A DNA stretch of 64,000 nucleotides from Verrucomicrobiota bacterium. Its GTDB lineage: Bacteria; Verrucomicrobiota; Verrucomicrobiia; Opitutales; Opitutaceae. The stretch covers positions 62,001 through 126,000 of the forward strand of contig JAEZUE010000004.1 in the NCBI GenBank assembly GCA_023443455.1, given 5' to 3'. The notes beneath the pieces were generated by a model. The model did not search any database. It was not told the origin of the DNA and worked only from the letters and a program-made list of their open reading frames with translations. Positions 37,580-45,495 of this stretch are shown here, piece by piece; positions within the stretch are counted from its first letter, which is position 1; every line of letters begins with the position of its first letter. The position numbers and the translations under genes were made by a program.

Positions 37580-37997
37580 ATGGGTTGATTTTCGGGTATA
37601 TCGTTCATTGCGAAGCGACACCGAAGCGGACACGTCGAGTACGAAGTTAAAACCATTTGGACCCTGTCAACGGAGAGCTCTGTCCCGTCCGTCGTGCCCA
37701 TATTGTATGGGCGGTCAAGGTTGTCCGCTGCGCGGCTCCACCACGCGCGAACGTTCCGCTTTGTTGAGTGCGAGCGCTCAACCCCTCCACTTCGTTCCGG
37801 GGCCAACGCTGCGCGTTGACCATCTCCGCCCTTCGGGCTCCGTCCCCTCGATTGGTCCCGCGGCGCGGGACACGGCCTCGGCGCTCCACCCAGCGCTTTG
37901 ACTTCCGCCCACCCCGAGCGGGCGTTGTCCGCGGCTGCAGCCGCGTCCCCTTCGCGTTGCTCAGGGCTGCTCCGCTTCGCTCCACGACGCCATCTCC
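37580..37997. other. Structured GC-rich noncoding stretch
   Basis: About 420 bases between the coiled-coil gene and radC with no supported gene. It has several short inverted repeats, including GTTGAG-TGCGAGCG-CTCAAC near 37763-37782 and CCCGCGG-CGCGGG near 37857-37869. Open frames on both strands give Arg/Ser/Pro-rich translations typical of noncoding GC-rich DNA. It may hold a structured RNA or only remnants of recombination. Confidence 0.35.
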
Positions 37998-38018
37998 GTG
38001 CTGGCGCACTTCGTCACC

Positions 38019-38507
38019 ATGCGCGTTTACGAAGCCAAACTGGTCTACTCACTCGTTTCTCTCGGGGAAGAGATCCAAATCGAAAAGCCCGACCAAGTGG
38101 TGGAATACCTACGATCTGCCTTCGAGGAAAACCCGGTGCAATACCTACGATCTGCCTTCGAGGAGAACCCGGTGCAGGAAGCGTTCTACTGCCTCTACCT
38201 TGACCGGCGGAATCATCCGATTGGCCGGCACATGGTCTCGCTGGGAACGGCGACCTCCACGTTGGTCTCCCCGCGCGAAGTGTTCCGCGGAGCGATTGTG
38301 GCGGGAGCGGTGGCCTTGTGTGTGGCGCACAACCACCCATCGGGTGATCCGGCTCCGAGCAGTGCCGATCTGAAAGTCACCCGCATGTTGAGCGAAGCGG
38401 CCCGGTTGCTGGAGATCGCGCTGATCGACCACGTTATCGTCGGCGATCCGAAAGCCGACCCGGCCGGCCGTGGTTACTACTCCTTCCGCGAAGCGGGCCT
38501 CCTGTGA
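38019..38507 (+). CDS. radC: RadC-like JAB/MPN-domain protein
   Basis: 162 residues from the ATG; a GTG at 37998 would add seven residues. It is the mobile-element type of RadC, with the JAB metal-site signature AHNHPSGDPAPSSADLKVT (H-x-H-x-S-G ... S-x-x-D) in the second half. The N-terminus MRVYEAKLVYSLVSLGEEIQ lacks the helix-hairpin-helix of chromosomal RadC. Immediately before the QEAFYCLYLDRR core a 12-residue segment is duplicated in frame. Element-borne RadC proteins are common near integration ends. Their function is not established. Confidence 0.8.
   Translation: MRVYEAKLVYSLVSLGEEIQIEKPDQVVEYLRSAFEENPVQYLRSAFEENPVQEAFYCLYLDRRNHPIGRHMVSLGTATSTLVSPREVFRGAIVAGAVALCVAHNHPSGDPAPSSADLKVTRMLSEAARLLEIALIDHVIVGDPKADPAGRGYYSFREAGLL
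38106..38177 (+). repeat. 36-bp in-frame tandem duplication in radC
   Basis: Two adjacent copies, 38106-38141 and 38142-38177, encoding YLRSAFEENPVQ twice. They differ at only two positions, GAA/GAG and CAA/CAG, both synonymous. Most RadC proteins have this segment once. Confidence 0.9.
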
Positions 38508-38638
38508 TGCCTGATTTTTCTCCCCAACGTGGTTTCAGGGGCGGAGAAAATGGGTGCAAAATGGACGTGGATGACGCCCCTGACGCAGGTGGACCTTTCT
38601 ACGTTTTTCTACGGTTTTGCTGTATTTTACCCAATACA

Positions 38639-38673
38639 AAACCCGCTTTCTCATTCGAGAAGAGCGGGTTGTG
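38639..38673 (-). terminator. Rho-independent terminator of tRNA-Cys
   Basis: On the minus strand, AACCCGCT-CTTCTC-GAAT-GAGA-AAGCGGGTT followed by TTG. The long stem has a small imperfection and a U-rich end, and begins a few bases after the tRNA 3' end. Confidence 0.7.
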
Positions 38674-38677
38674 AGCT

Positions 38678-38752
38678 TGGAGGCGCGGGCCGGAATCGAA
38701 CCGGCGCATAGAGGTTTTGCAGACCTCGGCCTTACCACTTGGCTACCGCGCC
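38678..38752 (-). tRNA. tRNA-Cys (GCA)
   Basis: Minus-strand cloverleaf. The acceptor stem GGCGCGG pairs with CCGCGCC, the discriminator is U, and CCA is encoded at 38678-38680. The D-loop contains AGCCAAGTGGTAAGGC, the anticodon stem-loop GAGGTCTGCAAAACCTC has anticodon GCA, and the T-arm is CCGGTTCGATTCCGG. The mobile region lies directly beyond its 3' end, the usual attachment site for tyrosine integrases. Confidence 0.95.
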
Positions 38753-39091
38753 ATGCCTCAAGCAGGGCGGCAAGATTCCGGGCACGCCGCGGCGGTGCAA
38801 GTCCTTTTTCAGCGAAGAATGCCGGCCGCCGGGCGTCGTGCCAAGGGCGGCCGGACCGTTTAGCCGTGATGATGCGGTCGAGAGGCGAGCGTCGAGGGAC
38901 GAGCGCCAAACTATCGGTGGCGAGTTTCCATCATGAGTGCTTCGCTCGATCTCCTCTGTGATCGGCGCCTCGACACTCGTCATTCGTCACTCGACCGAAT
39001 GCTCACGGTTTTGCCGGACGGTCGTCAACTTATGCGGTCGGCGCAGCTCGCGGCTTGCCTCCGGGGCGGCGGGTCTAGTTGATGGGCGGGA
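38753..39091. other. Intergenic region between tRNA-Cys and thrH
   Basis: About 340 bases. I see no gene with a credible start and codon pattern. It should contain the tRNA-Cys promoter (minus strand) and the thrH promoter (plus). A possible inverted arrangement of GTCGAGTGACGA-like sequence occurs near 38980-38997. GATGGGCGGGA lies just before thrH. Confidence 0.35.
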
Positions 39092-39703
39092 GTGAAGCAA
39101 AGCATCGTCACCCTCGACATGGAGGGCGTCCTTACGCCCGAGATCTGGATCGCCGTCGCAGACAAGACCGGGATTCCCGAGTTGCGTCGCACCACGCGTG
39201 ACGAGCCGGACTACGACAAGCTCATGCACTACCGGCTCGAGATTCTCGACCGGCATAGCATCACGTTGTCGCGCATCCAGGAGGTGATCGGCACGTTGTC
39301 GCCGTTGCCCGGTGCGCTCGAGTTTTTGAACACGCTGCGCTCCGAGGTGCAGGTGATCATCCTGTCCGACACGTTCGAGCAGTTCGCCCAGCCGCTGATC
39401 AAGCAGCTCAACTGGCCGTCGCTGTTCTGCCATCGGCTGGTCGTCGACGACGACCGGATCGTGGGCTACAAGCTGCGCATGCCCGACCAGAAGCGGGAGT
39501 CGGTGAAGGCGCTGAAGGGGCTCAACTACCGTGTGATCGCGGGTGGCGATTCCTTCAACGACACCACGATGCTCTGCGAGGCCGACTTCGGTTTCCTCTT
39601 CCACGCGCCGGACAACGTGATCGCGCAGTTCCCGCAACTGCCCGCGATGCACAGCTACGACGAGTTTCTCGCCCGGATCCGCGAGAAGATCGCGCTGGCG
39701 TAG
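39092..39703 (+). CDS. thrH: ThrH-type phosphoserine phosphatase/homoserine phosphotransferase
   Basis: 203 residues, GTG start with GGGCGGGA just upstream. It is a HAD-superfamily protein with the ThrH form of motif I, LDMEGVLTPEIWIA (catalytic Asp 9; Glu rather than Asp two residues later). Motif II is LSDTF, a Lys lies in MPDQKRESV, and motif III is GGDSFNDTTML. ThrH dephosphorylates phosphoserine and can transfer phosphate to homoserine, linking serine and threonine synthesis. A hairpin terminator follows at 39732. Confidence 0.9.
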   Translation: MKQSIVTLDMEGVLTPEIWIAVADKTGIPELRRTTRDEPDYDKLMHYRLEILDRHSITLSRIQEVIGTLSPLPGALEFLNTLRSEVQVIILSDTFEQFAQPLIKQLNWPSLFCHRLVVDDDRIVGYKLRMPDQKRESVKALKGLNYRVIAGGDSFNDTTMLCEADFGFLFHAPDNVIAQFPQLPAMHSYDEFLARIREKIALA

Positions 39704-39731
39704 GCGTGGGGTGGTCGACGCCGATCGAACC

Positions 39732-39760
39732 CCCCGGTTGCTTTGAGCACCGGGGTTTTT
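39732..39760 (+). terminator. Terminator of thrH
   Basis: Stem CCCCGGT (39732-39738) pairs with ACCGGGG (39749-39755) around a 10-nt loop and is followed by TTTTT. Confidence 0.8.
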
Positions 39761-39916
39761 CGTGGTGTTCGCGCACGGTTTGCCGGGTCGGCGCCGCGAC
39801 AGATGCGCGGTCTGGCGGTTGTCCACTCCGGCGTATCCATCCCGAGCTCGTCGGACCGGTCGCGCTTGATGAAGCCGGAGGTGGCGGCCGGCCGCTCGGC
39901 GATGCCGCATGGACCC

Positions 39917-39946
39917 AACAAAAAGCCCCCGGGGGAACCCGGGGGC
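39917..39946 (-). terminator. Terminator of outer-membrane protein gene
   Basis: On the minus strand, the GC-rich stem GCCCCCGGG-TTC-CCCCGGGGGC is followed by TTTTTG. It lies about 25 nt beyond the stop of the barrel gene. Confidence 0.85.
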
Positions 39947-39970
39947 GGAGAGGGGGGCGATGACGGCCGC

Positions 39971-41383
39971 TCAGAAGCGGGTGGAGAAGCCGGTGCGGAA
40001 GGCGGTTCCCGCGCTCACATCGATGTCGGCCACCTGCTCGCCGATGCGCAACCGCAGGTCTCGGGCGTAGCTTTCGTGGATGGCACCGAAGAACAGGCCG
40101 GTGCGCTGGGTCATGTGCCATTGCAGCTCGCCGGAGGCGAAATAGCCCACGGTGCCGGTGATGGTGGCCTCGTTGGTGCTGCTTCTCGTGTCGATGCTCA
40201 TGTATTGGTTGAGTATCGGGTGCAGATAACGCTCCTCGAAAAGCAGGCGGGCGCCGAGCACGGTTAAGGTGATGCCGGCACTGGCCCGGGCGGAGAAGTG
40301 CTCGCCCAGTTTCATGTCGATGTAGGGGCCGAAGCGGGCGGTGAGGAAGGCTCCCTTGACCTGCCATGTACCCAACACGTCGATGCCCTCGGTGATGGTT
40401 TCCGTGCGGCTGAAGGGAGTGTCGGCCAGGCGAACCGAAATGTCTCCCCAGCGGACGATCGCTTTGCCGTCGGCACCGAGGATGACCTGGCTGATCATCA
40501 CGGGATCGCCCTTCTTGTAGCTGCCGTCAGTTGCGTCCTGCTCGTAGAAGACGGGATTCCCGTTGGCGTCCTTCTTCTGCACCGTCTCGGTCGGGTTGTA
40601 CCAGTAGGGACCGGTGGCCTTGGTCGGGGAATAGGTGACGGTGCCGTCCGAGCCCGTGGTCGCCGTCAGTTTGGTGCCGCCGAACGAATAGAGGTCGGTG
40701 ATCGTGTGGAGGTTGGATTTTACGGTACCGCTGGTCTTCGCATTGAGGTCGCTCAAGCCGGCGCCGAAGATCAGGCCCCAGGAGAAGCGCTTGGTCGCCC
40801 CGAGTTCACGGGAGATCTCGACATCCCAGCCGACGGATTTGCTGCTGTCGGCTTCGGCGGTGGCCCCGCCGCTCCTGATCGAGTTGTTCGCAAACGCCAA
40901 GGCGTGGCCATTCGGGTTGTTCGGATCGATCATTACCTGATCGCTGCTGGTGAACGCCCAATAGTTGGTCTTGTTGTCGTTGGGATCGATTTGGTTGCCA
41001 TCGATGTCGACACTGTAGTTGGGCCCCACGTAGCCGTTGTCGTAGTTGCGGCCGTACTTGGCGACATAGGCCAAGGCATCCTTGTACTCCTGGGTGTCCT
41101 TTTCTGCGGCCGTGGCATTCGGGTTGGGCCCGGGATAATTTCTCGCCGGCATCGAGCCCAACCCCGAGAACTTGATTTTGGCCTTGCCGGTGACGCGCAC
41201 GCCGACGGAGACCTGCCATGGCGGCGGACGGTATTCCACCGGGATGAAGACCGCTTCCTCGGATTCGGTACGGTCGTCGTCGGCCGGCTTCGCCTGTTGG
41301 GCGTGGAGGGGCTGACTGGCGAGGGCCAGAGCAAGACTGAGAAGGGGACCGGAGTACCGCAGAGGCAGGGCGGGCTTAACCAT
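39971..41383 (-). CDS. Outer-membrane beta-barrel protein
   Basis: 470 residues with a signal peptide (LLSLALALASQPLHAQ). The body alternates beta strands and polar loops rich in Asn, Asp, Gly and Thr. It includes an Asn/Pro-rich region (PNPNATAAEKD; IDPNDNKTNYWAF). The protein ends in RTGFSTRF, the terminal aromatic expected for insertion by BamA. No porin, TonB-receptor or autotransporter motif is seen. Monocistronic with a strong terminator. Its cargo is unknown. Confidence 0.65.
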   Translation of the reverse strand: MVKPALPLRYSGPLLSLALALASQPLHAQQAKPADDDRTESEEAVFIPVEYRPPPWQVSVGVRVTGKAKIKFSGLGSMPARNYPGPNPNATAAEKDTQEYKDALAYVAKYGRNYDNGYVGPNYSVDIDGNQIDPNDNKTNYWAFTSSDQVMIDPNNPNGHALAFANNSIRSGGATAEADSSKSVGWDVEISRELGATKRFSWGLIFGAGLSDLNAKTSGTVKSNLHTITDLYSFGGTKLTATTGSDGTVTYSPTKATGPYWYNPTETVQKKDANGNPVFYEQDATDGSYKKGDPVMISQVILGADGKAIVRWGDISVRLADTPFSRTETITEGIDVLGTWQVKGAFLTARFGPYIDMKLGEHFSARASAGITLTVLGARLLFEERYLHPILNQYMSIDTRSSTNEATITGTVGYFASGELQWHMTQRTGLFFGAIHESYARDLRLRIGEQVADIDVSAGTAFRTGFSTRF

Positions 41384-41547
41384 TGGTGTTGGGTGTACGG
41401 AGTCGATTTGCGCGGGTCAAGTGCCGCGCTGGGACTGGGGCAAAAGTTCTCCGTTTGCACAAGTACCAAGCGCGCCTCCGGTGTGAACACCGAAGAAGAG
41501 AATGGTTCCTTTATGGCCGCACAAAACCTGTGCGTGGGCTCCCATGC

Positions 41548-41579
41548 GGAGCCGAAAGCCTTGGCGGCTTTCGCTACGC
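41548..41579. repeat. REP-like palindrome
   Basis: CGAAAGCC-TTGGC-GGCTTTCG (41553-41573), extended outward imperfectly by GCGGAGC and GCTACGC. Lies between two minus-strand genes without a U run, so it looks like a short extragenic palindrome rather than a terminator. Confidence 0.5.
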
Positions 41580-41590
41580 GCCAGGGGAAC

Positions 41591-42586
41591 CTACCGGGCG
41601 CCCAAGATTGCCTCGATCCGGGCGAGTTCGTCGGCCGAGAAGTCCAGGTTCTCGGCCGCGCCGACGCAGTCCTCGACTTGGGTCGGCTTGCTGGCACCGA
41701 TCAGCACGGTGGTGATTGCGGTGCGGCCGAGCAGCCAGGCGAGCGCCATCTGCGCGAGCGTCTGGCCGCGCGCGGTGGCGAGCGCGTCGAGTTGGCGGGT
41801 CCGGGCGAGCACGGCGTCGGTCACGTGTTCGGGCCGCAGGAAACGCGGGTCGTGGCCGGCGCGGGAGTCGGCGGGGATGCCGTGGAAATAACGGTTGGTC
41901 AGCAGCCCCTTCGCGAGCGGCGAGAACGGGATGCAGCCGACGCCCTCCTTTTCCAGCAGCGGCAGCAGGTCGGGCTCGGGCCAGCGGTCGAGCATGCTGA
42001 AACGCGGCTGGTGGATCAGGCAGGGAGTGCCGAGCTCGCGCAGGATCGCGAAAGCCTTGGCGGCCTGTTCGTGGTCGTAGTTGGAGAGGCCGACGTACAA
42101 CGCCTTGCCGCTGCGCACGGTGTGGGCGAGGGCGCCCATGGTTTCCTCGAGGGGCGTCTCCGGGTCGGGCCGGTGATGGTAGAAGATGTCGACGTGGTCG
42201 ACGCCCATGCGGCGCAGCGACTGGTCGAGGGAGGCGAGCAGGTATTTGCGCGATCCGAAATCACCATACGGGCCGGGCCACATGTCGTAGCCGGCCTTGG
42301 TGGAGAGGATCAGTTCGTCGCGGTGGTGGACGAAATCGGTGCGCAGCATGCGCCCGAAGTTCTCCTCGGCGGAACCGGGCGGAGGGCCGTAGTTGTTGGC
42401 CAGATCGAAATGGGTGATGCCGAGGTCGAAGGCGCGGCGCACGATGGCGCGGGCGTTTTCGTAGGAGTCGGCGCCGCCGAAGTTGTGCCAGAGCCCGAGG
42501 GAGATGAGCGGCAGCTTCAGGCCGGAGCGACCGCAACGACGATAGAAGGCGGGGTTCGCGTAGCGCGAGGCGGAGGGTTGGTACAT
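41591..42586 (-). CDS. Aldo/keto reductase (YghZ/Kv-beta-like)
   Basis: 331 residues, an NADPH-dependent TIM-barrel reductase. The catalytic tetrad can be read: Asp in THFDLANNYG, Tyr in NNYGPPPG, Lys in LSTKAGY, His in IFYHHRPD. The insertion GPPPGSAEENFGRML and the motif MWPGPYGDFGSRKYL match the YghZ (L-glyceraldehyde 3-phosphate reductase) subgroup. The C-terminal cofactor region reads ITTVLIGASKPTQVEDCV. It detoxifies reactive aldehydes such as methylglyoxal. Confidence 0.88.
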   Translation of the reverse strand: MYQPSASRYANPAFYRRCGRSGLKLPLISLGLWHNFGGADSYENARAIVRRAFDLGITHFDLANNYGPPPGSAEENFGRMLRTDFVHHRDELILSTKAGYDMWPGPYGDFGSRKYLLASLDQSLRRMGVDHVDIFYHHRPDPETPLEETMGALAHTVRSGKALYVGLSNYDHEQAAKAFAILRELGTPCLIHQPRFSMLDRWPEPDLLPLLEKEGVGCIPFSPLAKGLLTNRYFHGIPADSRAGHDPRFLRPEHVTDAVLARTRQLDALATARGQTLAQMALAWLLGRTAITTVLIGASKPTQVEDCVGAAENLDFSADELARIEAILGAR

Positions 42587-42697
42587 CGCCGCTCAGGGAT
42601 ACTCCGATCGCTCGCGGGCGGAAGACCGAAATCGGCCTGCGGCGGTCCCCTCGGCCGAACGATGCATCGGGTCAGGGTGCGGGCGGGTGGCAGGGAT

Positions 42698-42717
42698 CGC
42701 AGGCAGGGACGCCTGCG
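42698..42717. other. Short hairpin in intergenic region
   Basis: CGCAGGC-AGGGAC-GCCTGCG between the aldo/keto reductase and transglutaminase genes, both on the minus strand. There is no U run; it may attenuate or be an interspersed repeat. Confidence 0.4.
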
Positions 42718-42765
42718 CCACGGGTTTGCCTGCCGGATGGTGGAGCGTGGCGCCGGTCTCCGCGC

Positions 42766-45372
42766 TCACCGCACGAACGTCGCCTTCACCCGTTTGGATA
42801 CCAGATAGTACGGGATCCAGAGGGCGGCCGTCGCCACGCCCTTGAACGCCCCGGCGATGGCTTCGAAGCGGTCCTTTTGCTCGATCCCGGGGAGCTGGTG
42901 GGCGGCCACGGCGTCGGCGATCATGATGACGATGTTGCTGGCCAGAATGAAGATCATCACCTGCGGGAAGCGCCGGCGTCGGGTGACGAAAAGATAGGCG
43001 GCGAGCAGGAACGCCATCGCGATGAGCAGGTTGGCGGCGGCTTCCCCGAGCAGGGTCGGCGCGAACAACGGGTGGTAGTTCGGTTGGCCGGGAGTCGTCA
43101 GCGGCAACCAGACCTGAAGGTTGAGGACGGGGGGCAGCGTCTGGGTATTCATCCAGATCATGCGGCCGATGTTCACGACGAGGCTGATCGCGACGAGGAT
43201 CAGCCAACCGCCGATGCCGCGCAGGTCGGGTTCGCCGGGGAGCGGCGGGAGCGGGGGTGGGGCGGGCGGCGCGGGGCGCGACAGGCGCCAGCCGAGGTAC
43301 AGCGCGACGGGGATGGCGAGTGCGAGAATCATCGCGCTCGGCCAGTTCAGCGAAAACTCGGGGGGCGCGCCGGCTGCGGGGGCGGTTGCCTCCGGTCCGG
43401 AGACTGGATCGGTGGCCGGACCGTCGGTCGATGGCGCATGGAACGTGAAGGTGTGCGCGATCCTATTCCGGATACCGACGACCTGGGCCGCATAGTCCCG
43501 GCATTGCTCGGCGGGGATGTGGTCGGCGGTGCTGCGATAGGCGTATTCGAGTTCGAACCGGTTGCCGCGGGTCTGGGTCCTCTTGGAGAAGACGAAGGCC
43601 GGGGTGCGCTCGATCCAGGAGATCGGGTCCCCGCCGACCGGTTCGTCGAGATCCAACACGATGCGGTTGCCGATGTGGAAGGGGTGGGCGAAACCCAGCG
43701 GGGTGCGCCGGTGGGTGCTCGCGGGGGTGTCTACCCGGTCGTTGAGCGCGAGCGGGACCACTTCGCAACGGTAGCTGTCGTCCGCGGGGTCGTGTTTCCA
43801 GAAATCCGGGACGGTGTACCGCTCGTCGATCTCGATGCGATTGCGTTCGCGATCGTCGGTCCAGGTGGGGGGCGCATCGAGCCGGATGGCCGGGAAGAGC
43901 TGCGCGTAGCGATTGAGCCGATCCTTGCCGACGCGCTCGGGCGTGTTGTCGGCGAGGTAGGAGCGGAACGATACGGCGGAGGGGCCTTGGAAGGTGCGGT
44001 GCACCCGCAGGGAAACGGGGGCGCCCTTGGCGGTGCTGGAGTAGGCCTCGGTGATCTCGAGTTTGGCGATCGATTCGCGGGTCGGCGTGACGGCGACGAG
44101 GCGGTCGATCCCGGCGCGCAACGGCAGCGCCCATCCGAAGGTGGTGACGTTGCGCTCCTCCAACGGGCCCGCCTGGTAGGAACGCGTGGGGTCGAGCCAA
44201 TACTCCTTCCCGGCCAACTGCAGATGCACGATGACGTGGTCGAACAGATACGGCGAGGGCAGCCACCGGTCGAGGTTGGCGCCGGAGTCGGAGTCGACGA
44301 GCGCGGGGGCCGCATCGAGCCCGAGCCGGCGGAGGAGCACGGTGAGCAGGTAGGCCTTGTCCTTGCAGTCGCCGAAGCGCTGGGCGTAGACATCGGCCGG
44401 CGGGTGCGGCCGGTGGCTCGATTCGCCGAGCGACATGCTCAGGTAGCGGATCTCGTCCTGCACCAGCTGCAGCGCCGCCACGGCCCGCTCGGCCTCGGGT
44501 TTTTTCTCCCAGGCGGCGACAAACGCTTCCACCTCCGAAGGGATGGGGGTGTCCATCGGGTAGAGCGAGCAACCCCACTCGGCGACGGCGGCCCAGTCCG
44601 CGTACTCGCTGACCTGCAATGTCGGGTATTGGACATGCCACTCCGGAGCGTCGGACTCGTAGTCGAAACCTGGGATTTCGCGCCGGTCCCAGGTCCATTC
44701 CGCGAGGCCGTCGTGCGGGTCGATCGCGGGCGGTTCCTCGCCGCCGCCGACGATCCGCCAACGCAGCGGGCGGTCCGTGGGCGCGAGGAGGCGCACGCGC
44801 ATGCGTTGGATCGGCGAGGTCACCTGGAGCGACCAGCTGTCGGTGTGGCGGCCGGCGAAGACGGGATTCTCGCCCTGGATGGTGAACGCGTAGTCGAGCA
44901 GGTCGCCCACGCGCAGGTCCTCGACGATCACCAGCGCGGTGAGCCGGCCGTTGTACAGGCCGGATTCCGCCTGGGTCTCGCGGTGGAGCAACTTGACCTT
45001 GGCGGGGTCGAGGCGGTCCAGCACTTCACCGTCGCGGATGATCCGCACGTGGTGGAGGAAGAGGGTCTGGTAGCTCGGTTCGAAGCCGACCCGCAGTTCG
45101 CCCGAGTTGGCCCGTCCATATTCGGTCAGCACGCGGGTGGCGATTCGCGTGTAGCTCTCCCGGGTGCCGACATGGGTCTGGTAGTCGCACAGTTCGTAGG
45201 CGAGGCCGGATGCCGGGGGCGTGGCCGGTGCGGGTGATGCCGCGAGCTCGGCCGGCGTCACCCAGGGCGCGCCGGGCTCATAGCGGATTTCCGCGGCGGC
45301 GTGGAGCGAGAGGGCCAGGGGCAGGCCGCAGAGAATCAAGCCGACCAGGCGGCACAGGTGGGGAAACGACAT
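42766..45372 (-). CDS. DUF3857/transglutaminase-like protein with DUF2569 tail
   Basis: 868 residues from the ATG at 45372, which gives a signal peptide (LVGLILCGLPLALSLHAAA). An in-frame upstream extension lacks one. The DUF3857 beta domain (about 50-250) is followed by a transglutaminase core with Cys in RFGDCKDKAYLL, His in YLFDHVIVHL and Asp in YWLDPT. A second beta domain ends near 660. The C-terminus has several membrane helices beginning DLRGIGGWLILVAISLVVN, the DUF2569 pattern. The exported cysteine-protease fold is therefore tethered to the inner membrane. Substrate unknown. Confidence 0.8.
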   Translation of the reverse strand: MSFPHLCRLVGLILCGLPLALSLHAAAEIRYEPGAPWVTPAELAASPAPATPPASGLAYELCDYQTHVGTRESYTRIATRVLTEYGRANSGELRVGFEPSYQTLFLHHVRIIRDGEVLDRLDPAKVKLLHRETQAESGLYNGRLTALVIVEDLRVGDLLDYAFTIQGENPVFAGRHTDSWSLQVTSPIQRMRVRLLAPTDRPLRWRIVGGGEEPPAIDPHDGLAEWTWDRREIPGFDYESDAPEWHVQYPTLQVSEYADWAAVAEWGCSLYPMDTPIPSEVEAFVAAWEKKPEAERAVAALQLVQDEIRYLSMSLGESSHRPHPPADVYAQRFGDCKDKAYLLTVLLRRLGLDAAPALVDSDSGANLDRWLPSPYLFDHVIVHLQLAGKEYWLDPTRSYQAGPLEERNVTTFGWALPLRAGIDRLVAVTPTRESIAKLEITEAYSSTAKGAPVSLRVHRTFQGPSAVSFRSYLADNTPERVGKDRLNRYAQLFPAIRLDAPPTWTDDRERNRIEIDERYTVPDFWKHDPADDSYRCEVVPLALNDRVDTPASTHRRTPLGFAHPFHIGNRIVLDLDEPVGGDPISWIERTPAFVFSKRTQTRGNRFELEYAYRSTADHIPAEQCRDYAAQVVGIRNRIAHTFTFHAPSTDGPATDPVSGPEATAPAAGAPPEFSLNWPSAMILALAIPVALYLGWRLSRPAPPAPPPLPPLPGEPDLRGIGGWLILVAISLVVNIGRMIWMNTQTLPPVLNLQVWLPLTTPGQPNYHPLFAPTLLGEAAANLLIAMAFLLAAYLFVTRRRRFPQVMIFILASNIVIMIADAVAAHQLPGIEQKDRFEAIAGAFKGVATAALWIPYYLVSKRVKATFVR

Positions 45373-45423
45373 GGTGCGACTCCAGTTCCTCGGAACGCAT
45401 GGCCCGAGGCAAACCGTTTTCGC

Positions 45424-45451
45424 GGCACCTGCCTGCGGGCAGGGAGGTGCC
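45424..45451 (-). other. Hairpin between ffh and transglutaminase gene
   Basis: GGCACCT-GCCTGCGGGCAGGG-AGGTGCC, with the inner part also pairing. It lies after the ffh stop on the minus strand but is followed by GCGAAAAC, so it is a weak terminator at best. Confidence 0.4.
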
Positions 45452-45495
45452 CCTCCTTCGTCCAATTGCAGGATACGCTCCGGCGGGCGGGGCGG

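Noticed and set aside
38106..38177. Tandem repeat as a CRISPR-like array
   Set aside because: Only two adjacent units with no spacers, inside a coding gene. No CRISPR array or cas gene is present in the window.
40298..45237. Long plus-strand frames opposite the barrel protein, aldo/keto reductase and transglutaminase genes
   Set aside because: Antisense images of genes with recognisable motifs.
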